DNA of 64,000 nucleotides from Rhexocercosporidium sp. MPI-PUGE-AT-0058 (Eukaryota; Ascomycota; Leotiomycetes; Helotiales): contig JAGTJL010000016.1 in NCBI GenBank assembly GCA_020746875.1, positions 1,054,001 to 1,118,000 on the forward strand. Reading direction: 5' to 3'. Of the stretch, positions 34,233-46,200 are shown in pieces (the stretch's first letter is position 1; every line of letters starts with the position of its first letter). Both the position numbers and the translations under genes were made by a program. The notes under the pieces were generated by a model. That model was not told where the DNA came from. It was given only the letters and a program-made list of their open reading frames with translations, and searched no databases.

Positions 34233-36981
34233 TCAATCCATTTCCTCGTCCCCTTCAATATCGAATTTCTTTCGGTTCCGGCTGCCTCCTGTGAGTTTGT
34301 GTGCTGCAACCTTGTTGACCTGTGCTCCTGTTCTCTTCTCCATCTTTGCGATCTCCTCTTCGGCATCAACAGCATCATCTGCGGCGAATTCTATAACCAA
34401 ACGGCGGCCGAGAAGATGCGTGTCTTTGAGAGCCTCTAGTGCATTCTCCGCCTCGCGAGCCGTAATGAAGTTTGCAAAGGCAAAACCACGGGTGGTGTGA
34501 TCGAATTTCTTAGGAACGCGAACGGATCGGAGCTGCCCATAAGCACCAAACAGAGCCCGCACATCTTGCTTGGTGGCCTGGAACGGAAGATTCTTGATGA
34601 TAATCTTAGTTCGCTTGCCAGCCTGCTTTTTGGCATTGTCTTCCTTCCTCCGCTCTTCGGCTGCATCAAGCCCCTTGTGTGACGCCTTGATCAACAATTT
34701 ATGATCTTCTAGGACATGGCCATCCATGGCAGTGAGGGCTGCCTGGGCCTGAGCTTTGCTCCTGAATTCAAGGAAACCAAAACCCATACTTAGTACCTGA
34801 CCAGGCTTCTTTGGATCTGTCTTTGTCTTGACACGAGCCGAAATAAACCCATCCAGAGGTTGGAAAGCCTCAGTAAGAATGTCGCTAGTGGTAGTAAAGT
34901 TGAGATTGCGCACAAACAACGTTGATGTGTCAAGCGTTTCCACAGCACTCTCCTTCTCGAGGAGGTCCGAGGCCGAAAGCTTTTCCTTTCCTGACTGACC
35001 AACTTCACGATTAGATGGCACAACCACAGCATTACTGCTTGGGGTTGTGAAAAGGTTCTTGGGCGCCTTCTCGAGGAATAACACAGAATCTTGGAAGCGA
35101 CGATATGCCAAGCTCGCAAAGGCTGCTCGAGCATGGCTGGGCTCAGCAAATTCAACAATTGCGATGGTGCCGATTGGTGGCATGAGAACGCGAAGCACCT
35201 GGCCAAATGCCTCGAACATCTTCCTCAACTCTTCGAGGGTCATACCATATGGAAAGTTCTTTACGAGGATGGCAGTGTCACCACGTTCCTTCCTCTTAAA
35301 TGCATCCAAATCGACGCCATTCTTAGCAAAATAAGACTTGGACTCTTGGATGGCCGAAGTTTCTGCGATAGCTTGCTTGTATCCAGAATCTGCAGATGTG
35401 GGGTCCAACATTTCGGACTTGGAAACCCCAAGACGATGCGCGATGGCTTCGTTGACAGCATCTTGGTTCATGAACAAGGAATTCCAATTAAACGCAGACG
35501 TGGCTTCCGCCTTTTTCTTGATCTGCTTTTGCTTCTTCAGTGGCAACTTGGCGATTGCAAATTCGTCTAGCTTGTTTTCTCTCTTGGCAGACGCAGGGAT
35601 GATGTGCAACAGCCTACCTTGGAAGGGCTCACCGTCAAGATTGTGGAAGGCTTCCGCGGCGGCATTCGGATCTGAATACTGAACGAGAACGAATCCCTTA
35701 CTCGTACCTGCAGCATCGACAGGCAGATGAACCTATTTTAGATCAAGTGTTAGCGCTGAGCTCTATTAACTTCAAAAATATAAAGTGGTGGATTGGTCGT
35801 TTTCAGAAAACACGAAGCATCTACTAAAATATTCGTCCAGTTCTCATCACATGCTTGTGGCATAAGCTGTCCCTATCTGGATATTCATCACGAAACGAGG
35901 AGGTAGAGGAAAGAATAGAGATGAAAATATGCATACCTCTTCTAGAGATCCAAAGGGGGAGAAGTGTTCCCTTAGATCATCTTCCGTTGCAGAATATGGG
36001 AGGTTCCGTACAAACAATCGGCCAGTGGCTTTGATGGCTTCGATAGTAGGATCTGATTGATCATCAACTTCCTCTTCATGCTCCGGTTCAGCAGCAGGCT
36101 CTCCGTGTTCAGGAGTTTCGTCTGTTTTAATTTCAGCCACGGCAGGAGGCTCAGTCGGTACAGCCCCTGTTCCGGCGATACCAATCTCATCGGGATCCAT
36201 AAGGTCCAACAATCGATTTGTCCGACTCCGAAGCCAGTCTTCGTCTGTAGCTGCTGGAGCAGTTGATTCGGGAGCATCTTCGTCCATCCGATCGGGCTCG
36301 GCTTCGGCGACCGGGGTGGGCATCTCAAGTGGTTTTACTGGCAGTGGCGGACCCTTCTTGTGAGCCTTCTTTGGCACCGCCTCATATTCACCGTCACTCT
36401 CCCCTTCTGGGACCTCAATAGCTTGCATCTTCATTGGGGGCTCGTCGTCCTCCGTCTGTGCCTTCCACGTCTTTGGTTTCGATGCCGGTTGCATGATGTC
36501 CAAAAACTCCTTCAACTTAGGATCCGATTCATCAGGCACTTCCCTCTTCCTCTTCGTCCCTGCATTGAGAGCAGAAGCTGCTGCAGCGGCATCGGTTCTT
36601 TCCTTCTTCCTTGCCGCGACATTTTCCCGCTCCTGTTCTCGCTGTGCTTTCCTGGACACGGGTAGGCTGGCATCGGATATCTGAGTCAAGGTCAGAAGGA
36701 ATAGTAAGTAATATAGCTTTGGGAGAGCATACGGGTCGAGCAATCTCTACGCCAATCTTGGACATGCGTATGAAGGATTTGTTGAAGTATTTGACCGCCT
36801 TAGCAGCTTCCTCTGGAGTTTTATATCCCACATAGCCAATCCTTCTATTGGAGATCAACTTGGCATCAGTGATCGTGTACTTTGCTCCGAAATGCTTCTT
36901 GAACTCCTCCTCTGATATGGTCGGGGGGAGGCCTTTGATGAATATGCGCGACGAAGCCATCGCAGGTGTCGAGGAGTCCAT
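34233..36981 (-). CDS. mrd1: Multiple RNA-binding domain protein 1 (pre-rRNA processing)
   Basis: Three exons (36733-36981, 35937-36680, 34233-35732; introns 52 and 204 nt) give 830 aa, near the family norm. MRD1 binds pre-35S rRNA and is needed for release of 18S rRNA in the small-subunit processome, acting in the nucleolus. RRMs visible in order: SRIFIKGLPP..RRIGYVGYK, GRLFVRNLPY (split by intron 2), DTAILVKNFPYGMT..TIAIVEFAE, STLFVRNLNFTTT..MGFGFLEFR, and TKIIIKNLPFQAT..RGFAFANF. An acidic, Lys-rich linker separates the first two. Start: ATG at 36979-36981 is used; ATGs at 36993 and 36960 (MASSRIFIKGLPP) are in frame and equally possible. Intact; shares a head-to-head region with the dynein light-chain gene. 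Confidence 0.93.
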
Positions 36982-37504
36982 GATGGGTATCAATGGCCAG
37001 CAGAGATGCGCAAGAGAAAACCAAAATTTGTGGTTGTACGGGAAGCTGTCTCAGCTAGCTAGTACGTCGAGAAAATTCCAGTGGAAAATCTCCGTCGGAT
37101 TATTGTAGGGCCGAAGAGAAGCCAGTGGCTGGCCGAGCCGCTCGAAAGCGCCCACAAGCGGGGCGGGGACTTCGAGAGCCAAGCAGCCCCTGCGCGCTGT
37201 GAATGGTCAGACTCCGCCAGCCAGCACGATGAGACTAGTGAACGACGCGGGCTCTCGGGGCTCAGGAGGAGGCCCTGGCCTAGAAATCGCACTCCTTTCG
37301 AGAGGTACTTCAACTATCATTCCAGGACGAGGACATTTGCGACGTGTTTCCGCTACGACTGAACTCTCCTCAATCTCTGCCTACCCACCTGCTGTCGCCT
37401 ACAACAGAAATCACAGCTATAACTGCCGAGACGCAGCCAGCCAGGTCACTCTCATCCCGCAGCCAGTCTACCCGCCAGGAGAGCAGCCAGGCCAGATCGC
37501 AAAG
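36982..37504. promoter_or_regulatory. Divergent promoter region, mrd1 / dynein light chain
   Basis: 523 bp separates the start codons of two head-to-head, presumably constitutive genes, so the region should carry both promoters. The dynein side is pyrimidine-rich. No individual site is claimed. Confidence 0.5.
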
Positions 37505-38189
37505 ATGTCAACCACCGAAAAGAAGGAAAAGCTTGAGGGTACGTCAAACAGTTTCTGTAATTCTCTTTCGAATTCAGCTTCTCTCTCGATCTATACGTTG
37601 CTGCTCGAACCCCCGTGGAAATGACAGACCGCTGACGCCCCTTTCTCAAATCAAAACAAACAATGTCAACAAACAGCCTGCTAACTCCTTCACAGCTCAG
37701 ATCAAGTCTGCAGACATGGTGAGCATTAGACGCGACCGACGATCGGTTTTGCAAGGCAAAGGGGACTAATTTTATGGCAGACGGACGATATGCAGCAAGA
37801 GGCGATTGATGTTGGTATGTACGAAGGGGGTGGTAATGCGGGAGAATGCTGGCTGACCAAAACACAGCGCAAGAAGCCATGAACAAGTTCACGGTTGAGA
37901 AGGTAAGCCCTCTCCATTCTCTGCCATATGGATCAACAGCTAACATGGAACAGGATATTGCAATGCACATCAAGAAGACCGTACGCTCTACTCCCGAACA
38001 ACCCCGCTATGATCAGCCGCAGCCAGACAGCTCAGCTAACAATATTTCCTATAGTTCGACGAGCGCAAAGGACCTACCTGGCACTGCATCGTCGGTCGCA
38101 ACTTCGGATCGTTCGTCACCCACGAGACAAAGCATTTCATATACTTCTACCTCGGACACTGTGCAATCCTCCTCTTCAAGACCCAATAA
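37505..38189 (+). CDS. Dynein light chain LC8
   Basis: Six exons (37505-37538, 37696-37718, 37781-37814, 37868-37902, 37954-37980, 38055-38189) encode 95 aa; phase is kept throughout. LC8 is a dimeric hub subunit of cytoplasmic dynein and also binds many other partners. The sequence is highly conserved: [78 protein letters not shown]. Five introns in a 288-nt coding sequence, with exons of 23-35 nt, make it easily missed by ORF finding. The start ATG is the first in a pyrimidine-rich leader. Confidence 0.95.
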
Positions 38190-39339
38190 ACGCATACACA
38201 TCTACCATGCCTCAACACCTCCTTTCACCTTTCACACATTTCAAAGCTCAGTCTTCGTTCGGCGCACACAAGGCAAAAAGGTCAGCACATACACGGGCGA
38301 ATCTTGAGTTTGGGATAGCATGAATGGGCAGGGATGGTTTGCTAGGGACATGATTTGATTTGCTGGTTTAACTCTGTTCTGATCTGGATGCATGGGTTAC
38401 GGCGGTTTGCGAATGGGATTAATGGATATGATTGCGGTTGATGAATGATACAAGTCACAGGTGATGGATTGGTGCGTGGATCAGGATTTGTTCATCTGGA
38501 TGGCAAGGGCCATTGCAGATACTCCTGAATTCATTGATGAAGAAATGTGACGCATGAACGAATTCTTGCTTTCGTCTTTATGAATGCAGCTGATGAACGA
38601 AACTTCTTCATTTCTCCCACTCTCTTTCTGTGAAGGTTTGAGCTACATTGCTGGAGCTCATTTCCTTTCTACCTTTTTTTATGCAACAACATGCCCCTTG
38701 GCTCTTTAGACCTTACCACCAGATGGGCACCGTCGTTCAACACCAACCTCTCTTCCACTCTACCACTGTCTCCCTGAAGGTAGAACCCCTTTTAACGCAT
38801 CAGCACGGGACGAAACAATCAGATACAGCCTGCAACCCACGAGGGGCAAGTCGGTACCGCATACAAAGAGCCTCCAAGCGCTCTCCAGCTCCTTGCTTCC
38901 AACCCCTCACCTGCACCCCCGAGCCTCATTTCCACATCTATTCCCTTCCACGTATTCCCCCTCAAGGTATACGGCCTTAGGTAGAGTAGGCAAGCAGGTA
39001 GGTAGGTAGATAGAGTTGCTCTACCTATGTCGAAGTAAATAACGCGTCTCCTTTTCTCCCTCTTTAGCAACGATGACAGATCACAGATCACAAATCCGTT
39101 ATAGAAGAGTACCGGATTGTCATCGACGCCTCCTTTCAAGCACTCGCGATCATACACCCCCATCCCTTGTCTCTGCCCTCTGCTCTCCTACTCCATCGAT
39201 TCCATCCCATCCCATCCCACAGATCCCGTCGTCACCTGGCAACCTTCACCCGCTCGAACTAAGTAAAGCCACTCACTCCTACATCTCCTGACTTCCACCT
39301 CCCAACTTCAACTTCAACTTCCAGTTTCAACCCGTCCTC

Positions 39340-39860
39340 CCTCCCCTTCCTCCCTCCCTCCTCGCTCAACCAACAAATCACAACCCAATCCCACAATCCA
39401 TCTCCCTCTCTTTAAAAGTCCCATTCATCCCCAAACCCCAAACCCCAGTAGCTAAAGCTAGCTATTTTATACTTTCCAAATGACATCTCGTGTAACGGGC
39501 GTCCCGTCGTCAGCTGGGTACTCCTACCCTACCTACTGTACCATGCATGGATAGATGGTATGAATGAATGGATGAATCCCGTCATCTTGGCTTGCTCGGA
39601 TCAGATCAGATCAGATCAGATCAGAAGAGAAAGAGAAGGGATCACTCTCATCGGGATGCGAGTCGAGTTCTAGAACGTTTATTCTTTTCTCTCTTTCTTT
39701 CTTTCGTTGTTTACTTCACTTTACATACCTCTCTCCTCCCCCTCCCCTTCCTTCCTCTCCCTCCCCCTCCTCGCTCAACCAACAAGAATCTCAATCCCTC
39801 AATCCAGCTCCAACTCCAGCTCCAGCTCCTGCCCCTCAAAACCTAGCCCCCAAACCCCAA
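39340..39860 (+). repeat. Imperfect duplication, offset about 409 bp
   Basis: Two similar blocks, near 39340-39455 and 39745-39865, share a CT-rich lead-in, the string CTCGCTCAACCAACAA (starting 39361 and 39770), then CAATCC-type and CCCCAAACCCCA-type sequence and a GCTAA end. Between the copies the order of elements is roughly kept. This looks like a decayed local duplication rather than a transposon. Confidence 0.55.
39599..39625 (+). repeat. (GATCA)n microsatellite
   Basis: Five or so tandem GATCA units. Confidence 0.9.
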
Positions 39861-40042
39861 CAGCTAACTAGATACGTAGGTATCTATCTACCATATCCTT
39901 CCCCAAAACCATATCATCGTGCCGCGGCGTCGAGGAAAGAAACGAGAGGGGAGCCTCAGCCGGGATGTCGACTTAGAAGTGTAAGGAGGGGGGAGGGGAG
40001 GGATGGATGTTCTTGGCATTATCAGGTCCTGAGCAGAGCGAG

Positions 40043-40069
40043 TCTGGTCTGGTCTGGTCTGGCCTGGCC
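40043..40069 (+). repeat. (TCTGG)n microsatellite
   Basis: Tandem TCTGG units with drift to CCTGG at the end. Confidence 0.85.
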
Positions 40070-40892
40070 CCTCCCCCCTTCCCTCCCCTCCCCTCCCCTA
40101 CCTTTAGTAAATAAACAAGAAAGAAAGAAAAGGGGGAGGGGGGGTTATCTTGGCATGGCATGGTATGGCATAACTTGCATAGCTCTCCATCTTTCTTGCG
40201 GTACACATCACCCCATGCCTGAGACGTTTTTCATAGAGTTCTTTTGTGTTGTTATTTTTATTTTTATTTTAGTTGTATTTCCCTTCCAGTATTCGCTGCA
40301 AGCGTGGTGGTGGTATCTAGTAGGTACATATGAACGCCGTGATCATCCCGCCCGTTCTCATTGGGAAAACTCCATTCAAATTGCAAAACTTTCCATTTTT
40401 GAGAAAGCCTCCTTTCATGTTCATGTAAGAACCTCTTCATCGTTACGCTTCTTCCCTTCCGTCAATGCATCCATGCTCCCACCATATGCTGCCTTCCTTC
40501 CGTCCTCGCAAAAGAAGTTCTGTATCCCATTTGTCTGTTTGGCTGGCTGGTATCCATTCCATTTTCCCAGCTCTCCAAAGAAAATGCACAAAAGAAGTAT
40601 TCCAGAGAAAAAGGACAAACCCAAAAGATGAATCCACCCAAATGCATGCATGCTCCCCATTCATATCGTACCCTATGAATCCAATCATCCATGTCCGTCG
40701 CGCCTTAGCTCCCCCTCAAAAATGCTCAAATTGTACGTGATTGTTTGATGTGTTTTGTATCGTGTCGTAAAGGAAAGTGAAAATGTGCAGGTCGTTGTAC
40801 AGTAGAGACTTGGAACACGTGGAGCCTCGTCATATGTGCATTTCCCAACTATTCGTAGATCGTAGTTGGACGATATTTTATATGCGAAGTCC

Positions 40893-43213
40893 TCACTCAT
40901 CGGTCATGTGCATGATGATCTCCTTGCGCATCTTCGCCAACCGGGAGTGCATGTCACGAAGGTCGCTCTCCTTGCTCGGAGTACGCTTATCACCCTCGGC
41001 ATCGACTTCATGCCACAGGTCGACATATCGGGGGTAGTAGAGACGATACTTGGCCGCAAGCTCAATAGCAATTGGTTTGATATGTGAACTGCCAGAGCTG
41101 GATGAGGTAATCGAGGAGGACTTCTGGTGACGCTTGTGGATTGGAGAGCGGGAGTTCTTGGTGGAGAAGCGAGGAGCGGGAGATGCGGATGAGGAGGTGC
41201 GATCGCCGGAGGAGTTCTCGATATCGGAGGCGTTGGTAGGTGGGGAGGAGGCGAGAGGAGATGACTTTTGGGGAGAGTTGCTCTTATTCTTGTTGGAGTT
41301 GAAGGAGGAGTACGAGCTGGTAGTAGTGGCACGCGATGTTTGACTGGCATCCGAGACACGATGGTTGGAGGTGGTGGCGGGAACATCCTTCTTGACCTTC
41401 TTGCTCAGTGGGATGCTGGAGTCACTGGTATCGTGATCTTCCTCACGAGCGCGCTTCATAACTGGCTTTGCCTTAGGCTTGGGCTTCTCCTTGACTGGCA
41501 GTGGTTGCTCTGAATCGTCATCCGAATCCTCAACATACTCTGCGGAGAGAAGAACCTTTGTTCCGGCCTTTGGAGCTGGGGCTGCCTTCTTGGCTGGAGC
41601 AGGCGTAGCCTTGGGGGCGGGTTTGGCAGCAGTCTTGGGTGGGTGCTTTGAGAATAATCTCTTCGCTTGAGCCTCCTTCTCGCTGGTCTTCTTGGTTTTG
41701 GCTGTTGGTGGTTGCGAAGCTGATCGAGCCGTACCCTCACCTTTGACCTTTGACAAATTCTTATCCTCCAATAGGTCGTCCTCGCCGTTGGGAGTATCTC
41801 GACCAGATCCCTCGGTATTCTGGCTATTAGATTTTCTTGCAAGAGATCCCTTCGCAATCTCGGCTTGTAATTTGCTCAGAGACTTGCCCGTCCCACGTTC
41901 TGCCTTGATCAAAAGTCTGTCCCACTCCGGCTCCGACACACCCAAACGCATCTTGTCATACTGCTTGACAGCGTTGTCAATGGCGCGTTGGCGGTCCTCC
42001 TTCGAGCTGTACTTGTAGGCCCAAACATCAAGCTCCTTCCAGTATGCCTTCCGCAATTCCCATTTGCCAGTGGTGTCGTTCAAATCGCCAACCTTTCGCA
42101 GAGCGTTGTCCAGATCGTTCTCGGAAATATCCGGTAGTCTATTCTGAATTCCCTTCTCGGAGAGGGGCTCGACTGCGAGGAGATGGATAACGGGCTTGCG
42201 GGCTTCCTTTGCCTTCTCGGCTTGTTGCTGGGAGAGAGGGACGGAGGTGGGACCGAGGGATGGAGAGCCAACACCGGAGAGAGCTGGGCTGGTGGGCATT
42301 GAACGGGTGGTATCGCTCGCCAGGGAACGGTTCTTTTGCGAGAGGAACTTGGACTTATTGGTGAGCGACTTGGGAGCTGGGCCTCCGCGGCGGGGAGCTG
42401 CGAGGTTGCCATTGATGATCTGAGTTCTACCAAAATGTCAATTCATACCCTTGTAGATCTCTCTCAATCCACTTACGTATTGGCCAACTTCTTCTGCTTC
42501 TCCGACGCCAAAGCTCCTTGCAGTTGTGTCAAAGCATCGTCGGCACCGGTCGTACTGGAGGAAGGCTTTGGAGCGGGCTTGGTGGTTGCGGTCGTAGTAG
42601 CTTTGGTAGCAGGCTTTCCTTTGCCGTACTTGGCTTCCACGAATTTCTTGCCCATGATTGAAGCAACCCAGGCATGATTGGGTCTGTTGGGTACCTGAAC
42701 TATTCCCTTCGCGGGGTTGGGATTGAATTGGGAGGACATCTCGGCGTTTCTCGAGGACTCGGAATCTGAAGAGGTACTTTGGAAGATGTCGTGCGTAAAT
42801 GGGTCGTCGGAAGTTTGTAGTTGTTGGACTTTGCTTCCATACGACAGAGACTGTAGAGCGGATATTAGCAAATATTTTATTATTGTGGGTGGTGGACAAT
42901 AGCAAGCGTTCGCCGCCGTGTGGTGGGCGGGTGAATCCCATGATCTTGAAGGTGAACAGAACAATTGACGAGAACCCAACAAGCCCCCCCTCCACAACTC
43001 GGAACATCTAAAAGTGAATGGCAAGCTTACAGGATGTTCCCCCAAGGACAATTGGAGGCCCTTCCCATTCTGCACGCATTTTATCATCTCCTCAATCACT
43101 GCATCGCTCAAGGTAAGCCCGAAGACATCGGGAGGACCTGAGCCAGCCTTGTAGGCAGCCCCTTGGGAGGTCTGCAGCGTCAAGCCGGAGTCTGGAATAA
43201 CGAGGGAAGGCAT
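40893..43213 (-). CDS. RNA polymerase II elongation factor ELL-like protein
   Basis: Three exons (43031-43213, 42477-42850, 40893-42426; introns 180 and 50 nt) give 696 aa. ELL proteins raise the Pol II elongation rate and sit in super-elongation-type complexes. The N-terminal segment (MPSLVIPDSGLTLQTSQGAA, then GLTLSDAVIEEMIKCVQNGK, LQLSLGEHP, SLSYGSKVQQLQTSDD) and the winged-helix-like LPDISENDLDNALRKVGDLN..WELRKAYWKELDVW fit my memory of fungal ELL N-terminal domains. The second half is Lys/Ser/Pro/Ala-rich and disordered, ending in a conserved-looking AAKYRLYYPRYVDLWHEVD and LRDMHSRLAKMRKEIIMH pair that resembles the occludin/ELL C-terminal helix region. The family name rests on recollection of these motifs and should be tested. 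Intact. Confidence 0.6.
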
Positions 43214-46200
43214 TTTGGAGGATCGTCTGCCAGAGGCAGGTTCGAGTTCGTGGTAATTCGGAGGAGGGATCGGGAGTTGTGGTTTCTCGCTGCCAAGTCT
43301 CGTTGCTGAGGCGGTTGACGGCTCAACTCTCGACTATCTCGACATACAGGCGGTAGTGGGAGCAGAGTCCATTTGGGAAGGGGAAAATGGAGGACTGATG
43401 GATTGTTGCTTGAGGAGATAGTCGGCCAGGGCACAGTCACAGCAAACGCCCATTCACGGAGTCAGGTGTGAAGAGTGATTGCGAGGGAGGGAGGGAGTGA
43501 GTGATCAAGAGGAAGCAAGCAAAGCAAAACAGGAAGTTGAGTGAGAGAGTGAGTGAGAGGGGACGATCAGATCGAGGCGAGGGTCGTTCCCGTTCCTCTG
43601 TCTCTCCCTCTCGCTCTCAGCAGGCCATGTGCAGTGCAGTGCAGGGCAGGGCAGGGCAGTCCAGTTCGGCAAGCCCAGCCTAGCCCCGGCCAGCAGCCAG
43701 CAGCGTGATGGCACTGGTCTCCGGAGCACTGTACGGAGGGACGTTCGTACTCCACGACTGTACTACTACTGTACTACTACTGTACTCCTGTACTCTGATG
43801 CACCCAGGATCGCCTTGGCCGGCAAGGATGGATGCGCAGGGATGGTTGTGTGGGTGCTGGCTGGAGGGAGTGGAAGTGGATGTGTGTGGATGGTGGCCGG
43901 CCCTGCTGGGCGGGACTGGCTGTGAATGTGGTGCCACAAGGATCCCGGCTTGGGCGGCTCAGTCGTAGTCAGTCAGTCCACTTAGCTAGGACTTCTTCGG
44001 GGTCTGTGGTCGAGAGAGGGCAGTAGAGAGCGAGCAAGCACGGAGCACCAGGGCAACAGAGATAGGCAGAGGGCAGAGGTCGGAGGCCAGAAGTGATGAT
44101 TGAAGGTCCGGAAAGAAGAAGAAGAAGTGGTGAGGTGAGTGAGTGAGTACGCTCGGTGTCTTCTCCCAGCAGAGCAGCAGAACAGAACGGAACAGGGCGA
44201 GGGAGGAGGGAGGCTAGGGTTACGTTGATGGTGGAAGAATTGGGCACCGTCTGCTCTGCTTTCCTCCGCTGTCTGGATCAAGGGATCTTTCTGCAGCAGC
44301 AGACTGACTGGCTGACTGACTAACTGACTGGTGGCCAGCAAGCAAACCTACGCCCACGCACCCACCACACCACGAGCGGACGAAAGAAGAACGAGGCTTT
44401 TCGAGCTGCAGATGCAGGTGCAGGTGTTCTGTAGTTTGACAACCTCTCCTCTAGCTGCAGTGCTGTGCAGTGTGGATCTGGTCGTCTGTTGGAACACCGG
44501 CGGCCCAGGACAGGGGCAAAGAGGGACAGCGTGCGAGCGTCGATTGGTATGGATGCATGTGGATATGGAAGGGATATATATAAAAGGCACTTCCGTATCG
44601 TGGCAAGGTCAGTTGGAAGTTAGAAGAGAATCAACCTCATTTCAAAGTCCCCATCTTGTCTTCACTAGAGACGAGGTGTACAAAGAATACAATCCCCAGA
44701 CTTGCGTCATCCATTGACTTCAAGTCCTCTCTTCTCGTATCCCTTTCTCTCTTTCTTTTTTTTCCCTTTGTGTCCAGGGCAGCATGCCTCGGTTTGAGGG
44801 GTCCCGCCAGAATGTCTCAAAGGAGTTATTTCAGGATAATTTATACGGAATTTCAAAAGCGTGTCTGCCGGGCATTCGCTCCCCTCATCTTCCCCTCATC
44901 CGGAGATCCTCAATCTCCCGATCTACTTGATTCGGTATCTATATGTACTGTACATGTACCTGCCGTACTTCTGTACCTTTGAGTAGGTACTGAGTTTAGA
45001 TTGTGGTTTTAAATACCTCTTGCACTTTCACGCAGTTACACCGGGGAGTGACTAGATGCCTGACTTATTAATGGGTCCTCAGGTGAGTGGTGAGTGAGTG
45101 GGTGAGTGAGGATTGCGGTGAGCACCAAGCACGAGCACGAGCTAGGGTAGATGGGTATGGGTATGGGTATTCCGATGATGACTGAGTATGACGAACGATG
45201 TTGCACACGTCTTCACCACGCATCTGATTACACGCAGCCAGCATACAGCATCATCATCAGCACGGCCAACCTTCTAGACGCAGGTAGAAAGAAAATCAGA
45301 CGCACAAGGGCCATCCATTCTATCTGCATGCAACGTTCACGTTCGTGTATCATCATCCACCTACGCAAGCAAAGCAAGCAAGAAGCCAGCCATGGATGTC
45401 TCCGGCTGACAAACGCCAGCACTGCCCGGGAAATCACGATGAGATGCAGATGCAGATAGATGCCTTCGTCTTGTCCCATGAGAGAGCTAAGAAATTTAGT
45501 CGACCACGAGGGGCAGGACAGGACGGGGACGAGGTCAGCGGGGTATTTTGGTACCAGACGATGAATTAACTGAACTTGACTTAGCAGGACCGAACAATCG
45601 ATTGAAAGCTCTGGTGTTTTATCCGACAGGCTGGGGCAGTCGGTTCTACCACCCAAGAACCTAGGTAGGTACCTAGTCGTCGTCCAAGAAGTAGGTACTG
45701 TACATAAATTCCGAAAGGAAGCAGAAGGGAGGGACGGAAGGAAGAAAGGTTGGCTGGAAGGTTCAGATGAACAATCGAGTCAAATGATCCATCAATCCCA
45801 TCACCCACCTGCACCAGCATCCCCAAGCAATATAATAAAGTCTCGGAAGGCGTACGCAAAGAACAGGAACAGGATCAGGAACGGACGGCACTTACCCCAT
45901 AGTTCAGACGTCCCTTCATCATCAAGTATTAAACATTTATTTATCCAAACGAACCGTCCCGCTCTCCGCCACGACCTTTCAAGCTTGATTTCGAGGTTGA
46001 TTAATTGAGAGATCGGCCATGGATGGCGTGGCATATCAGGCACAATTCTCTTTTCCCCGTATCTCAATCAAGAAAGGAATTAAGTTTGACGCAAGCGGAT
46101 CTCCTCCCCGGTGGTGAACGACGACAATTGAAGAAGTCTGCTGCATTCGGGAAGATTCGTAGCCATCAAAGGACTGTTTCCATCACACGTCTTGAGCACG

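Larger units (their letters stand above)
38190..40892. other. Convergent spacer with low-complexity DNA
   Basis: Between the 3' ends of the dynein light-chain and ELL-like genes. It is rich in C/T blocks, microsatellites and an imperfect duplication (listed separately). Open frames here are low-complexity shadows. No gene or RNA recognised. Confidence 0.5.

Noticed and set aside
43995..44012. A 12-base match to the MITE terminal repeat
   Set aside because: Only about a dozen bases (GGGTCTGTGGTC) match, with no inverted partner nearby; judged coincidence.
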